From positions 1 to 11,837 of the forward strand of contig DAHWQN010000010.1 of NCBI GenBank assembly GCA_027340645.1: a stretch of 11,837 bases of DNA. Direction: 5' to 3'. Shown here in pieces: positions 1 through 6,687 of this stretch (position 1 is the stretch's first letter; each line of letters opens with the position of its first letter). A program made the position numbers and the translations under genes. A model generated the notes under the pieces. It saw only the letters and a program-made list of their open reading frames with translations, did no database searches and had not been told where the DNA came from. This stretch comes from Microcaldota archaeon. GTDB lineage: Archaea > Micrarchaeota > Micrarchaeia > Micrarchaeales > CABMGC01.

Positions 1-1
1 T

Positions 2-1834
2 ATCTCCTGATTCTGGCCCATGAGGTCCATCAGCTCCAGGATCTGGGCCAGGCCCTGGTCCTTGTGCGGTGCCTGTTTCTGCCCCGCCCTTGTACATACT
101 CGCGCCGGCCTCCTGCAAAAGCGCATTGACGCTATCTGTCATCTCCTTCAATTCCTTCTCATTATCCTTCTTCTTCAACTCATCCTTAAGCTCACTGCCT
201 GCCTTCTCCAGCTTCTTTGCCATGTCATTGTCAAGTTTATCCTTATAATCCTTGACAAACTTCTCAGTAGCATAAGATGCCGCCTCCGCGTCGTTTCGTA
301 CCTGCACCTTTTCAAACTCCTCCTTGTCCTTCTCCGCATTCTGTTCTGCTTCATGTATCTTCTTTTCTATATCGTCTTTGTTCATCTTGTTTGGCGCAGT
401 GACGTGCATGTCTTGTGCCTTTCCGCTTGCCTTGTCTTTTGCTGTAACGTGCAGTATTCCATTCGCGTCTATATCGAACGTTACTTCTATCTGCGGCACT
501 CCTCGCGCGGCAGGAGGTATACCTGTCAACTGGAACTGCCCCAGCTCTACATTATCCTTAGCCATACGCCTCTCCCCCTGCAGTATGTGTATATCTACGG
601 CTGGCTGGTTGTCTGCAGCAGTGGAGAACACCTGGGTCTTCTTTATTGGTATAGTTGAGTTGCGGTCTATGAGCGTAGTCATCACTCCTCCGAGCGTCTC
701 GAGGCCCAGCGAAAGCGGAGTTACGTCAAGAAGTACTATGTCTTTAACCTCTCCGGTCAGCACCCCTGCCTGAACGGCAGCTCCGAACGCCACGGCCTCC
801 ATTGGGTCTACACCACGCTCTATCTTCTTGCCAAGGAACTGCTCCACATATCTTTGCACAATTGGCATACGCGTCGGCCCTCCAACAAGTATAACCTTGT
901 CTATGTCCTTTGGCTCCAGCTTCGCGTCCTTTAGTGCTTGCATTACCGGCTTTGTCGTACGTTCAACTATAGGTTGCACTATCTCCTCGAGCTTCGCTCT
1001 TGTCATGCTATACGCGAAGTGAACTGGGCTGTTTCCAGGCCCCATGGTGAGGAAAGGAAGGTTTACCTCGCTTGTTAATGTAGTAGACAACTCTATCTTT
1101 GCCCGTTCTCCGGCTTCGCGCAGCCTCTGCATTGCCTGGCTGTCTTTGGAAATATCTACGCTGCTCTGCGTCTTCACTTCCTTTGCAAGGAAGTCGACTA
1201 TGGCGTTATCCATGTCAGTGCCACCGAGCTGTGTATCGCCGCTTGTAGATTTGACTTCGAAGACACCTCCTCCGAAATCCATGACAGTGACATCAAGCGT
1301 TCCTCCGCCAAAGTCATATACAATGATCTTCATGTCCTTGTTTGCCTTGTCAAGTCCATAAGCAAGTGCTGCTGCTGTAGGTTCGTTCACCAGTCTGACA
1401 ACCTCGAGTCCTGCAATCTGGCCTGCATCCTTTGTCGCCTGGCGTTGGTTGTCGTTGAAGTATGCCGGCACAGTTATAACTGCCTGTTTGATCTCTTCGC
1501 CAAGGAATGCCTCGGAGTCCTTCTTTATTTTCTGTAAGATCATGGCAGAAAGCTCCTGCGGTGTGTACTCCTTGCCAAGCACCTTGTACTTGAAATTCGT
1601 GCCCATCTTCCTCTTAAAGGTGCTCACCGTGCCCTCTGGGTTTGCAACTGCTTGCCTCTTCGCAGGCTCACCAATTAATCTGTTGCCATCCTTGGTGAAT
1701 GCGACATAGCTAGGGAATGACTTTCCATAAAGCGATGTACCCTCTGCGCTCGGAATGAGCACAGGCCTTCCTCCTTCAAGTACTGCCGCAGCAGAATTCG
1801 ATGTTCCAAGATCTACTCCTATTATTTTTGCCAT
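2..1834 (-). CDS. dnaK: Molecular chaperone DnaK (Hsp70), C-terminal end cut by window edge
   Basis: ATP-dependent cytosolic Hsp70 chaperone that works with GrpE and a DnaJ. About 611 codons are visible and no stop is reached. The nucleotide-binding domain shows the phosphate-1 motif GVDLGTSNS (residues 6-14), VITVPAYFND (about 119-128), the phosphate-2 motif DFGGGTLD (174-181) and ILVGGPTRMP, followed by the substrate-binding domain (LLDVTPLSLGLETLGG, LQGERRMAKDN, EVTFDIDANGILHVTAKD). The roughly 25-residue insertion found near residue 80-105 of proteobacterial DnaK is absent, so it is of the Gram-positive/archaeal type; archaeal DnaK is generally regarded as acquired from bacteria. After the helical lid the tail becomes rich in Gly and Pro (alternating GP just before the edge), unlike the usual acidic DDVVDAEFEE ending. 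The ATG lies 2 nt after the grpE stop, so the two are surely co-transcribed. Confidence 0.97.
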   Translation of the reverse strand, partial: MAKIIGVDLGTSNSAAAVLEGGRPVLIPSAEGTSLYGKSFPSYVAFTKDGNRLIGEPAKRQAVANPEGTVSTFKRKMGTNFKYKVLGKEYTPQELSAMILQKIKKDSEAFLGEEIKQAVITVPAYFNDNQRQATKDAGQIAGLEVVRLVNEPTAAALAYGLDKANKDMKIIVYDFGGGTLDVTVMDFGGGVFEVKSTSGDTQLGGTDMDNAIVDFLAKEVKTQSSVDISKDSQAMQRLREAGERAKIELSTTLTSEVNLPFLTMGPGNSPVHFAYSMTRAKLEEIVQPIVERTTKPVMQALKDAKLEPKDIDKVILVGGPTRMPIVQRYVEQFLGKKIERGVDPMEAVAFGAAVQAGVLTGEVKDIVLLDVTPLSLGLETLGGVMTTLIDRNSTIPIKKTQVFSTAADNQPAVDIHILQGERRMAKDNVELGQFQLTGIPPAARGVPQIEVTFDIDANGILHVTAKDKASGKAQDMHVTAPNKMNKDDIEKKIHEAEQNAEKDKEEFEKVQVRNDAEAASYATEKFVKDYKDKLDNDMAKKLEKAGSELKDELKKKDNEKELKEMTDSVNALLQEAGASMYKGGAETGTAQGPGPGPDPGADGPHGPESGD

Positions 1835-1836
1835 TT

Positions 1837-2355
1837 CTACACCTTTTTGTCCGCGCCCTGTAATGCCTCTTTTGAAACTATTACGGATGCGGGCCTAAGC
1901 ATTATACCATTCATCTCATACCCCTTTCTCACTACCTCTAATATTTCACCATCCTTCTTATCACTTGTTCTTGTAAGTATTACTTCATGCTTATATGGGT
2001 CGGATGGACCGCTTGCGTCTATCTCACGCAACCCCTCCTTTTTCAAAGTCTCGGAAAAGTTTGAAAATACCAGTGCAATTCCCTTATTCATTTCGCTTTT
2101 TGCTTCTATGGCTTCCATAGCAAGCCCAAACTCGTCTAGCACAGGCAAAAGCCTTCTCATAAGCTCCGCTTTCCCTATAGTCTTAGCGGCATCGGCTTCT
2201 TTCACGCTCCTCTTCTTGTAATTGTCAAATTCAGCAGCAAGCCTTAGAAGCCTGTCCTTAATTTCCGCGACTTCATTACTCACTTCCTTCTTTTTCTCTT
2301 CGGAGTCATCCAGAGCTTCCTTTCCTTCATGCTTATCTTCTTCATCGTTTTTCAT
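1837..2355 (-). CDS. grpE: Nucleotide exchange factor GrpE
   Basis: GrpE releases ADP from DnaK to recycle it. The protein is 172 aa from this start. It has a charged, Lys/Glu-rich N-terminus (about residues 1-30), a long alpha-helical coiled-coil region with the RLAAEFDNYKKR signature, then PVLDEFGLAMEA and the C-terminal beta-domain (GLREIDASGPSDPYKHEVI, KGYEMNGIMLRPASVIVSK). The open frame extends upstream to 2400, but ATG 2355 is preceded by GAGG at a 7-nt spacing and gives the usual acidic start MKNDEEDK. With this start it overlaps the end of the upstream regulator gene by 14 nt, which suggests translational coupling, and its stop lies 2 nt before dnaK. Confidence 0.95.
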   Translation of the reverse strand: MKNDEEDKHEGKEALDDSEEKKKEVSNEVAEIKDRLLRLAAEFDNYKKRSVKEADAAKTIGKAELMRRLLPVLDEFGLAMEAIEAKSEMNKGIALVFSNFSETLKKEGLREIDASGPSDPYKHEVILTRTSDKKDGEILEVVRKGYEMNGIMLRPASVIVSKEALQGADKKV

Positions 2356-2788
2356 ATAATTGCCTCTTTCCATTTTTCTTGTAACGACTCTCCACTTCAT
2401 GTGTATTATTCATCCTCTGCGCAACATCTATCATACGCCCGAATTCCCTAAACATATCGGCCTGTATGTCCTCTATGGTGCTTGCAAGGTCCTCAGATCT
2501 CAAATAATACTTCCTGCCTCTGCGGATTACAAGACCTGTGTCAATGAATCTATTCAAGTGATATATGACTGTACTTCTGGGCATATCCAGCTCTTCCGTG
2601 AGCTCTTTGCTTGTTACGCCATCTCCACTCATACTGTTACTTACTATCTCCTGAAATATTGTAGGCTCAATATCATCACCTCCATCTGAAAGATCAAATA
2701 CTTCACAGAACCACTCTATAACCTCCTTTGCATTCTCGCTGCTAGGCCTGTTCACCTGTCTTATGACTATACGTTCTATCATTGACAT
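2342..2788 (-). CDS. Winged-helix (ArsR-like) transcriptional regulator, candidate heat-shock regulator
   Basis: A protein of 148 aa from the chosen start. Residues about 58-96 form a winged helix-turn-helix: VTSKELTEELDMP as first and second helices, RSTVIYHLNRFIDTGLV as the recognition helix, RRGRKYYL as the wing. This resembles the ArsR/HTH_20 group. The N-terminal part (1-50) and the helical C-terminal part (97-148) may mediate dimerisation. The frame is open to 2836, but a TATA box about 27 nt upstream of ATG 2788 predicts a leaderless transcript starting near that codon; ATG 2782 is an alternative. It is the first gene of a regulator-grpE-dnaK operon. Position and promoter architecture suggest an autoregulated repressor of heat-shock genes, by analogy with archaeal regulators such as Phr of Pyrococcus; this role is inferred, not shown by homology. 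Confidence 0.85.
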   Translation of the reverse strand: MSMIERIVIRQVNRPSSENAKEVIEWFCEVFDLSDGGDDIEPTIFQEIVSNSMSGDGVTSKELTEELDMPRSTVIYHLNRFIDTGLVIRRGRKYYLRSEDLASTIEDIQADMFREFGRMIDVAQRMNNTHEVESRYKKNGKRQLYEKR

Positions 2789-2797
2789 GTTGTAAGT

Positions 2798-2819
2798 TAT
2801 ATATGAACATATATATAAA
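2798..2819 (-). promoter_or_regulatory. Promoter with overlapping palindromic operator of the regulator-grpE-dnaK operon
   Basis: On the minus strand a TATA box (TTTATATATA, 2810-2819) lies about 27 nt upstream of ATG 2788, preceded by a purine-rich AACAAAG that could serve as BRE. An inverted repeat with 8-bp arms (TATATATG and CATATATA) and a 2-base centre covers 2798-2815, so it overlaps the TATA box and reaches toward the predicted transcription start. A protein bound here would block TBP or polymerase. The AT-rich arms make chance similarity to a doubled TATA box possible. Confidence 0.65.
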
Positions 2820-2899
2820 TCTTTGTTTTCTTTCAATAAAAAGTTGAAATATTAGTTAATTTCAGTCATTATTCAGATGCAATCATTCCCATGACAGTA

Positions 2900-2925
2900 C
2901 GTGCTATTGCAAGGCTTGCTGCACG
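2900..2925. other. Nested inverted repeat (hairpin) in intergenic region
   Basis: The outer arms CGTGC (2900-2904) and GCACG (2921-2925) enclose the inner arms GCAA (2909-2912) and TTGC (2916-2919). It lies just upstream of the likely TATA region of the small membrane protein and about 80 bp upstream of the regulator promoter. It could be a regulator binding site or the structured end of an RNA; the sequence does not decide. Confidence 0.4.
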
Positions 2926-2976
2926 CAAAGCCTTTTATTGCTATCAGTTCACTATACTAAACGAATAAGTGGTTTT

Positions 2977-3210
2977 ATGAAAGGTATACATCATGCAATA
3001 ACCGCAATAATACTGTCAGCGGTCTTTGTTGTCGTCGGATTTGCTGCAGAGATGAGCACTGCACTAGGAGCTGCAGGCGTTATCGGATCATATCTAGGAT
3101 ACTTGTTGACCCTCGTAGCCTTTCTTGTAGTCATCTGGATCTTAATGCTGATACTCATGCACAATGATCCAGCACGCGCAAGCGCGCCAGAAAGAAGGAG
3201 AAGGAGATAA
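2977..3210 (+). CDS. Small membrane protein with two transmembrane helices, function unknown
   Basis: A 77-aa protein from ATG 2977, not recognised as a known family. Residues about 7-25 (AITAIILSAVFVVVGFAA) and about 37-62 (GSYLGYLLTLVAFLVVIWILMLILM) are hydrophobic helices joined by a short Gly/Ala loop. The tail MHNDPARASAPERRRRR is strongly basic, which by the positive-inside rule puts it in the cytoplasm, giving both ends inside. A longer reading from TTG 2938 would add 13 non-hydrophobic residues, but ATG 2977 is preceded by GTGG at a short spacing and by a TATA-like TTTTAT near 2932-2937, so the short form is preferred. A strong hairpin follows the stop codon. Confidence 0.7.
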   Translation: MKGIHHAITAIILSAVFVVVGFAAEMSTALGAAGVIGSYLGYLLTLVAFLVVIWILMLILMHNDPARASAPERRRRR

Positions 3211-3214
3211 GGGC

Positions 3215-3256
3215 ATCGGATCTGGCAGGCACAGGCCTGCCAGCATTTTCTCCGAT
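3215..3256 (+). terminator. Strong hairpin after the small membrane protein gene, possible 3' end structure
   Basis: The perfect 9-bp arms CTGGCAGGC (3222-3230) and GCCTGCCAG (3235-3243) flank a 4-nt ACAG loop. An outer 6-bp pairing ATCGGA (3215-3220) with TCCGAT (3251-3256) extends it across an asymmetric internal loop. It begins 4 nt after the stop codon. There is no clean T-run, only CATTTTC inside the outer loop, so it is not a classical intrinsic terminator. Archaeal termination rarely needs hairpins; a 3' UTR stabiliser or small RNA is equally possible. Confidence 0.45.
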
Positions 3257-3297
3257 TGCACTAAATAGCTAACTGTATAACTAGTTTCGGGGATTTC

Positions 3298-3975
3298 TTG
3301 AAGTTGTCAATAATACTGCCTGTGCGAAATCAGGAGCAGGAGATTAATGCCAACTTCCCTAAAATATTTGAGTATATCAAGAAATACAGTGCCGAAGTCA
3401 TAATCGTTGAAAGCGGTTCAACAGACGGGTCGGTGCGATCAATACGTAATCTCTCAAAGCGCTACAAGTTTAGATTCATGCAAACAGATGCGCTGGGCAA
3501 GGGCATGGCTCTTAGGACCGGCATCATAGCAGCGCAAGGCGATATTATTGGCTATCTGGATACTGATCTTGCCGTTCCATTGAAGTACATACCTGGAGCC
3601 GTAGCGAAGATTTCAGCAGGCTGTGACATAGTAATCGGAAACAGATACAAAAAAACTTCACATGCCAAAAGGAAGCTTGGCAGATACATAGAGAGCAAGG
3701 CCTACATATACCTGATACGTTTGCTTTACAGGTCCAGAATAACCGACTTCCAGTGCGGCTTCAAGTTTTTCAGAGCGGACTTCCTTAAGGCAAATCTAAA
3801 TAAAGTGGAAGACAACAGATGGTTCTTCGATACGAAACTTGTGCTTTTGGCAGAAAAACAGGGCAGGCGCATATGCCAGCTTCCTGTAGAATTTGCCGAT
3901 ACTGAAAGATCCACCGTATCATCAAAGGATGTATTCTATTTTATAAAGCAGACCTTTACTGATAGGTTTACATAA
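3298..3975 (+). CDS. Family 2 glycosyltransferase, dolichyl-phosphate sugar synthase-like
   Basis: Probably transfers a sugar from a nucleotide donor to a polyprenyl phosphate on the cytoplasmic face of the membrane. The 225-aa GT-A fold shows SIILPVRNQEQEI (4-16), VIIVESGSTDGS (34-45), GKGMALRTGI (67-76), the metal-binding DxD as DTD (88-90) in YLDTDLAVP, GNRY (114-117) and DFQCGFKFF (150-158), the last typical of Dol-P-glucose/mannose synthases (ALG5/DPM1 type). There is no C-terminal membrane anchor. The start is TTG, giving KLSIILPV immediately, with GGGG 5 nt upstream; no ATG or GTG gives an intact N-terminus. Its stop is 7 bp from the stop of the convergent GT-C gene, which could use the lipid-linked sugar it makes. 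The exact sugar is not predictable. Confidence 0.85.
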   Translation: MKLSIILPVRNQEQEINANFPKIFEYIKKYSAEVIIVESGSTDGSVRSIRNLSKRYKFRFMQTDALGKGMALRTGIIAAQGDIIGYLDTDLAVPLKYIPGAVAKISAGCDIVIGNRYKKTSHAKRKLGRYIESKAYIYLIRLLYRSRITDFQCGFKFFRADFLKANLNKVEDNRWFFDTKLVLLAEKQGRRICQLPVEFADTERSTVSSKDVFYFIKQTFTDRFT

Positions 3976-3982
3976 ACCTTCG

Positions 3983-5668
3983 CTATTTTTTATTTTTTAT
4001 AGAGTTGCTTGCTATATAATAAAGATCAGCCATAAATACATATGACTGCGCTACTACATCACTACTGTAATTTCCCTCATTTTTCGGTGAGAACGCAAGC
4101 TTCCAGCCGGGACAGTAAGGTAGCGGATTTGGAGTATAATTCAGATTATAATACTCGACATTTTTAGGAACTACCACATACGCACCATCCGGCAGGCTGC
4201 CACAGTTTGAAACCTGATCATATGCCTGAAACCTGCTATAGTTCACAGCCCCGGAGAATATAATGACCTGCGATAATCCATTCACGTAATATATGCGCGT
4301 GCTGTTTGGAAGTCCCGATATATAATTCGCAATCTGCATTTGGTCGCTCAGTTGTGATATCTTAGACTGATACCAGAAAGTGTTCAACGGCACAGCCATG
4401 ATAACCAAGAATGCAAGTGCAGCTATGGATATTGCCAATCTGCCTAGGGTATCTTTGTGATACCTTCCATCTTCCACGAACCTGGCCACTGCTATGGCTA
4501 TAGTGAGTACTACAGAAGCGACAAGAGGCATCATGTACCTATCAAGCCTTATCATCAAAGTATATGAAAACGGGCTGAATGTCAGGTTTTCCGGCCCGAT
4601 GCTAAGATAGGCAAACATAACTCCAAACCACAACAGAGGCACATACGCGCGCCTGTCGCGCTTCAATATCAAATAAACAGCGCTTATTGCAAAAGCATAG
4701 AAGAACAAGCCTACAGTGTTGTTCTCCCAGAAAGATATCTGGCTTATACTGTGGTTTACAAGAAGGTTGTAAATAAAAGATGTCAAATCATACGGAAATA
4801 TTATATTAACGTAATAGTTGGGGCCTGCCAAGGCCCCTAGAGTTCCATAACCTGGCACACCAGGCTTACTGTAATAATTAAAATTAAGGGTGAATGTAAT
4901 CAGGGGATTTCCGGAGAGCAGATAGTTTACAGCGCATAGAACCACCACTGATGCGGCAATTCCATAAACAAAATATAATGTTGTCCTGTTTATACTGAGT
5001 TTTTTCCTCAGAAGTTCTATCAGCAGGTATACTAACACGAATGGAAATATAAGAAACCCCAGAGGTGTGACGAGCATCGGCGTGATAAGCAGCGCACCGC
5101 AAATGAAATACCACTTCTTCGAGTTGCTTCTTACTGCATACATCAGGCATAGTATTGTAAGTGATGTAAACATCATCAGCGGTATATCATCGCTCATCGT
5201 TCCTGTATAATTCAATACCTCCGGGAAAAACGAGAATGCCAGGGCAGCGACAAGCCCAACATTTTTGCCTGAGAGTTCCTTGCCTAGAAGATAGACTAGG
5301 CCTACTGTTATCACAAATGAAAGGACATTCCATGCAGAGCTGCTCAAGTAACCTACCCCGAGCAGATAAAAAGCAGCTATGGGGAATATCTGTAAGAATC
5401 TGACTGTATAAATGTAAGTGCTTTCATGGTATGTTCCGTGTATGATTTGCAGAGCAACGCTCGCATACGCCATATCGTCTCCATTGTATGATGGCCCTAC
5501 CGATGTTGCTACGGCATAAAAAGCCGCATATACCAAAATAGAAATAATCAATAGTTCTGCATAGTGTTTTCTGAACCACTCTGCGTACGCCCTGCCCTTA
5601 GCATTGACATTCTTACTTTTACGTTTAGTTTTTAACTTTGTATGTAGTGCCAAATTATCACACAGCAA
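3983..5668 (-). CDS. Multi-pass membrane glycosyltransferase, GT-C fold (PMT/ArnT-like)
   Basis: An integral membrane protein of up to 561 aa. A basic cytoplasmic N-terminus (about 1-35) is followed by about eleven hydrophobic helices and a soluble C-terminal region (about 455-561). The first extracytoplasmic loop carries GDDMAY (D64, D65) after the first helix, the place of the catalytic acidic pair in GT-C enzymes; a second acidic motif SDD is at 159-161. Such enzymes transfer sugars from dolichyl-phosphate donors to proteins or glycans outside the membrane. No ATG or GTG start exists near the N-terminus: TTG 5668 or TTG 5653 (five residues shorter) must be used. A four-codon open frame (ATG 5672 to TGA 5658) overlaps the first TTG and ends 4 nt before the second. 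Acceptor and sugar are unknown. Confidence 0.8.
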   Translation of the reverse strand: MLCDNLALHTKLKTKRKSKNVNAKGRAYAEWFRKHYAELLIISILVYAAFYAVATSVGPSYNGDDMAYASVALQIIHGTYHESTYIYTVRFLQIFPIAAFYLLGVGYLSSSAWNVLSFVITVGLVYLLGKELSGKNVGLVAALAFSFFPEVLNYTGTMSDDIPLMMFTSLTILCLMYAVRSNSKKWYFICGALLITPMLVTPLGFLIFPFVLVYLLIELLRKKLSINRTTLYFVYGIAASVVVLCAVNYLLSGNPLITFTLNFNYYSKPGVPGYGTLGALAGPNYYVNIIFPYDLTSFIYNLLVNHSISQISFWENNTVGLFFYAFAISAVYLILKRDRRAYVPLLWFGVMFAYLSIGPENLTFSPFSYTLMIRLDRYMMPLVASVVLTIAIAVARFVEDGRYHKDTLGRLAISIAALAFLVIMAVPLNTFWYQSKISQLSDQMQIANYISGLPNSTRIYYVNGLSQVIIFSGAVNYSRFQAYDQVSNCGSLPDGAYVVVPKNVEYYNLNYTPNPLPYCPGWKLAFSPKNEGNYSSDVVAQSYVFMADLYYIASNSIKNKK

Positions 5669-5716
5669 ACATAATTAAAGTTGTCCGCGTCTTAGTTATG
5701 ACTGAAATGAGCAAGT

Positions 5717-5728
5717 CTATAAATATAG
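5717..5728 (-). promoter_or_regulatory. TATA-like promoter of the GT-C gene
   Basis: The element CTATATTTATAG on the minus strand is centred about 54 nt upstream of TTG 5668. A start about 25 nt downstream would leave a leader of roughly 28 nt. The element is itself an inverted repeat (CTATA, 2 bases, TATAG). Confidence 0.5.
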
Positions 5729-5763
5729 GGTCGAAGCGTGCGCACTGCTGACTAAGACAATAA

Positions 5764-5876
5764 TGGACTCCGCGGGATTTTCCAAACTTTTTGATTAAAT
5801 GTTTTTTCAAAAAGTTTATTTGAACCCGCAACCTCCTGCATGCCATGCAGGCGCGCTACCGTTGCGCTAGGAGCCC
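5764..5876 (-). tRNA. tRNA-Ala(GGC) with a 41-nt intron in the T-loop (position 59/60)
   Basis: The acceptor stem GGGCTCC/GGAGTCC contains G3:U70, the alanine identity pair, and the discriminator is A. The D-stem is GCGC/GCGC, and the anticodon arm CCTGC-ATGGCAT-GCAGG gives anticodon GGC. The T-stem GCGGG/CCCGC is present but its loop is broken by 5778-5818. Folding gives a BHB: outer helix GCGGG/CCCGC, central helix TTCA/GGAA (three Watson-Crick pairs and one A-G mismatch), 3-nt bulges AAT and AAT, and an 11-bp inner helix (AAACTTTTTGA and its complement). Cutting after the second nucleotide of each bulge restores the 7-nt loop TTCAAAT. CCA is not encoded. It lies 18 nt downstream of the Sm-like gene and is probably co-transcribed with it. 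Confidence 0.93.
5778..5818 (-). other. 41-nt BHB tRNA intron in the T-loop of tRNA-Ala
   Basis: The limits are set by the symmetric cleavage rule for 3-nt bulges and by restoration of the 7-nt T-loop TTCAAAT, which is seen uninterrupted in the tRNA-Leu gene of this window. An 11-bp hairpin and an A/T-rich loop make up most of the intron. Boundaries may be off by a base or two because the flanks are runs of A. Confidence 0.85.
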
Positions 5877-5894
5877 ATTAAACATGATAAATAA

Positions 5895-6131
5895 CTACGC
5901 AGGAGATATAAATAATATGTTGCCTCCTCTAAGCAGAATGGTGTTCAGCTTTATCTTAGTATTGCCTCCATCATCCATCTCCTCTGCGTTCTCAAGAACT
6001 ATGTTCATATGCACGTCGAAAGACTGCACCTTCCCCCGTATGTCTGTGCCGTTCTTCAGCCTTATCAATACTTGCTGCCCTATTGCCCTATTCAATAGGT
6101 CGAAAGGCCTTTCATGGTTCACTATAGCCAT
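5895..6131 (-). CDS. Sm-like archaeal RNA-binding protein (SmAP/Lsm)
   Basis: A 78-aa protein that forms heptameric rings binding U-rich RNA and takes part in RNA processing or turnover. The N-terminal helix RPFDLLNRAIG (about 9-19) is followed by Sm1 (QQVLIRLKNGTDIRGKVQSFDVHMNIVLENAEE, with the G and DxHMN signature) and Sm2 (ILLRGGNILFISP), matching the full length of archaeal Sm proteins. ATG 6131 is chosen over the longer open frame (from 6152) because GGTGA lies 4 nt upstream and the family starts just before the RPxD helix. A TATA box at about 6169-6178 predicts its own promoter with a short leader. tRNA-Ala follows 18 nt downstream. Confidence 0.93.
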   Translation of the reverse strand: MAIVNHERPFDLLNRAIGQQVLIRLKNGTDIRGKVQSFDVHMNIVLENAEEMDDGGNTKIKLNTILLRGGNILFISPA

Positions 6132-6168
6132 CAATTCACCGAATAAACGCACTTATATTGCGCCGTAA

Positions 6169-6178
6169 ACTTTTTATA
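6169..6178 (-). promoter_or_regulatory. TATA box of the Sm-like protein gene
   Basis: On the minus strand GTTATAAAAA lies about 42 nt upstream of ATG 6131, in the 62-nt gap after the editing-protein gene. A start about 25 nt downstream leaves a leader of roughly 16 nt that contains the GGTGA ribosome binding site. Confidence 0.6.
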
Positions 6179-6193
6179 ACGTTTGTTACGTGC

Positions 6194-6667
6194 CTACAGC
6201 TCAAAAATTTCCTTTTTGCATGAAAGTGAGTTGTAAAATATGTCGAGATCAGTGTGCCGTATCTCGAGTGTCTCTGTATTTATGTTGGGGTGAAACGATA
6301 CTATATCGGCATTCCATAAGTCCTTGTCTACTATAAGAGCCGTATTTTTCGCATAAATCATCCCAAATATCGAGACGCTGCCTGGCGTAATATGCAGTTC
6401 TTGTAGAAGAGCTTCAGCACTCCCGAAGTGAAGTTTGCCATGTCCGATATGTTTTGCTAAAGCCTTAATGTCAAGTCGTTTGTCTTCATTCATGCATACG
6501 AGGTAGAACTCTCCATTATCACTCTTCAGGAAAAGATTTTTGGTACTCATTCCTGGAATGATGTCCTTGAGAAATCCTGATTCCTTGGCACTAAAGACTG
6601 CTTTGTGCGAGTGTAATTTGTAATGTATTCCATGGTTTTCAAGATAAGTTTCCAGGTAGCTATCCAT
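6194..6667 (-). CDS. YbaK/ProX-type trans-editing protein, probable Ala-tRNA(Pro) deacylase
   Basis: A free-standing editing domain of 157 aa (family YbaK/aminoacyl-tRNA synthetase-associated domain). Characterised relatives (PrdX/ProX) hydrolyse mischarged Ala-tRNA(Pro). Seen here: the N-terminal helix with HGIHYKLHSHKAVFS (12-26), STKNLFLKS (41-49) with K43 as the likely equivalent of the conserved catalytic lysine, YLVCMNEDKRLDIKALAKHIG, TPGSVSIFG in the middle, and FHPNINTETLEI near the C-terminus, a hallmark of the ProX branch. The ATG is preceded by GTGA at a 4-nt spacing. It lies 20 nt downstream of the pilin-like gene and so could be transcribed from the uS2 side. Substrate choice (Ala, Cys or other) is inferred from motif similarity only. 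Confidence 0.88.
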   Translation of the reverse strand: MDSYLETYLENHGIHYKLHSHKAVFSAKESGFLKDIIPGMSTKNLFLKSDNGEFYLVCMNEDKRLDIKALAKHIGHGKLHFGSAEALLQELHITPGSVSIFGMIYAKNTALIVDKDLWNADIVSFHPNINTETLEIRHTDLDIFYNSLSCKKEIFEL

Positions 6668-6687
6668 AAATTCACGTCAACATGCCT

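Noticed and set aside
20..1709. Several plus-strand open frames of 60-212 aa opposite dnaK
   Set aside because: They lie in other frames over a clearly conserved DnaK, have Leu/Cys/Ser-rich random composition and no ribosome binding sites; antisense shadows.
2355..2400. Longer GrpE starting at 2400
   Set aside because: The extra residues (MKWRVVTRK...) are unlike GrpE N-termini and lie inside the regulator gene; ATG 2355 has a good GAGG site.
5738..5745. GTGCGCAC palindrome downstream of tRNA-Ala
   Set aside because: Only 8 bp, no T-run or partner site; likely chance.
5764..5876. tRNA-Ala as a pseudogene with a broken T-arm
   Set aside because: The interruption folds into a BHB and its removal gives a perfect 7-nt T-loop identical to that of the tRNA-Leu gene, with all other stems intact.
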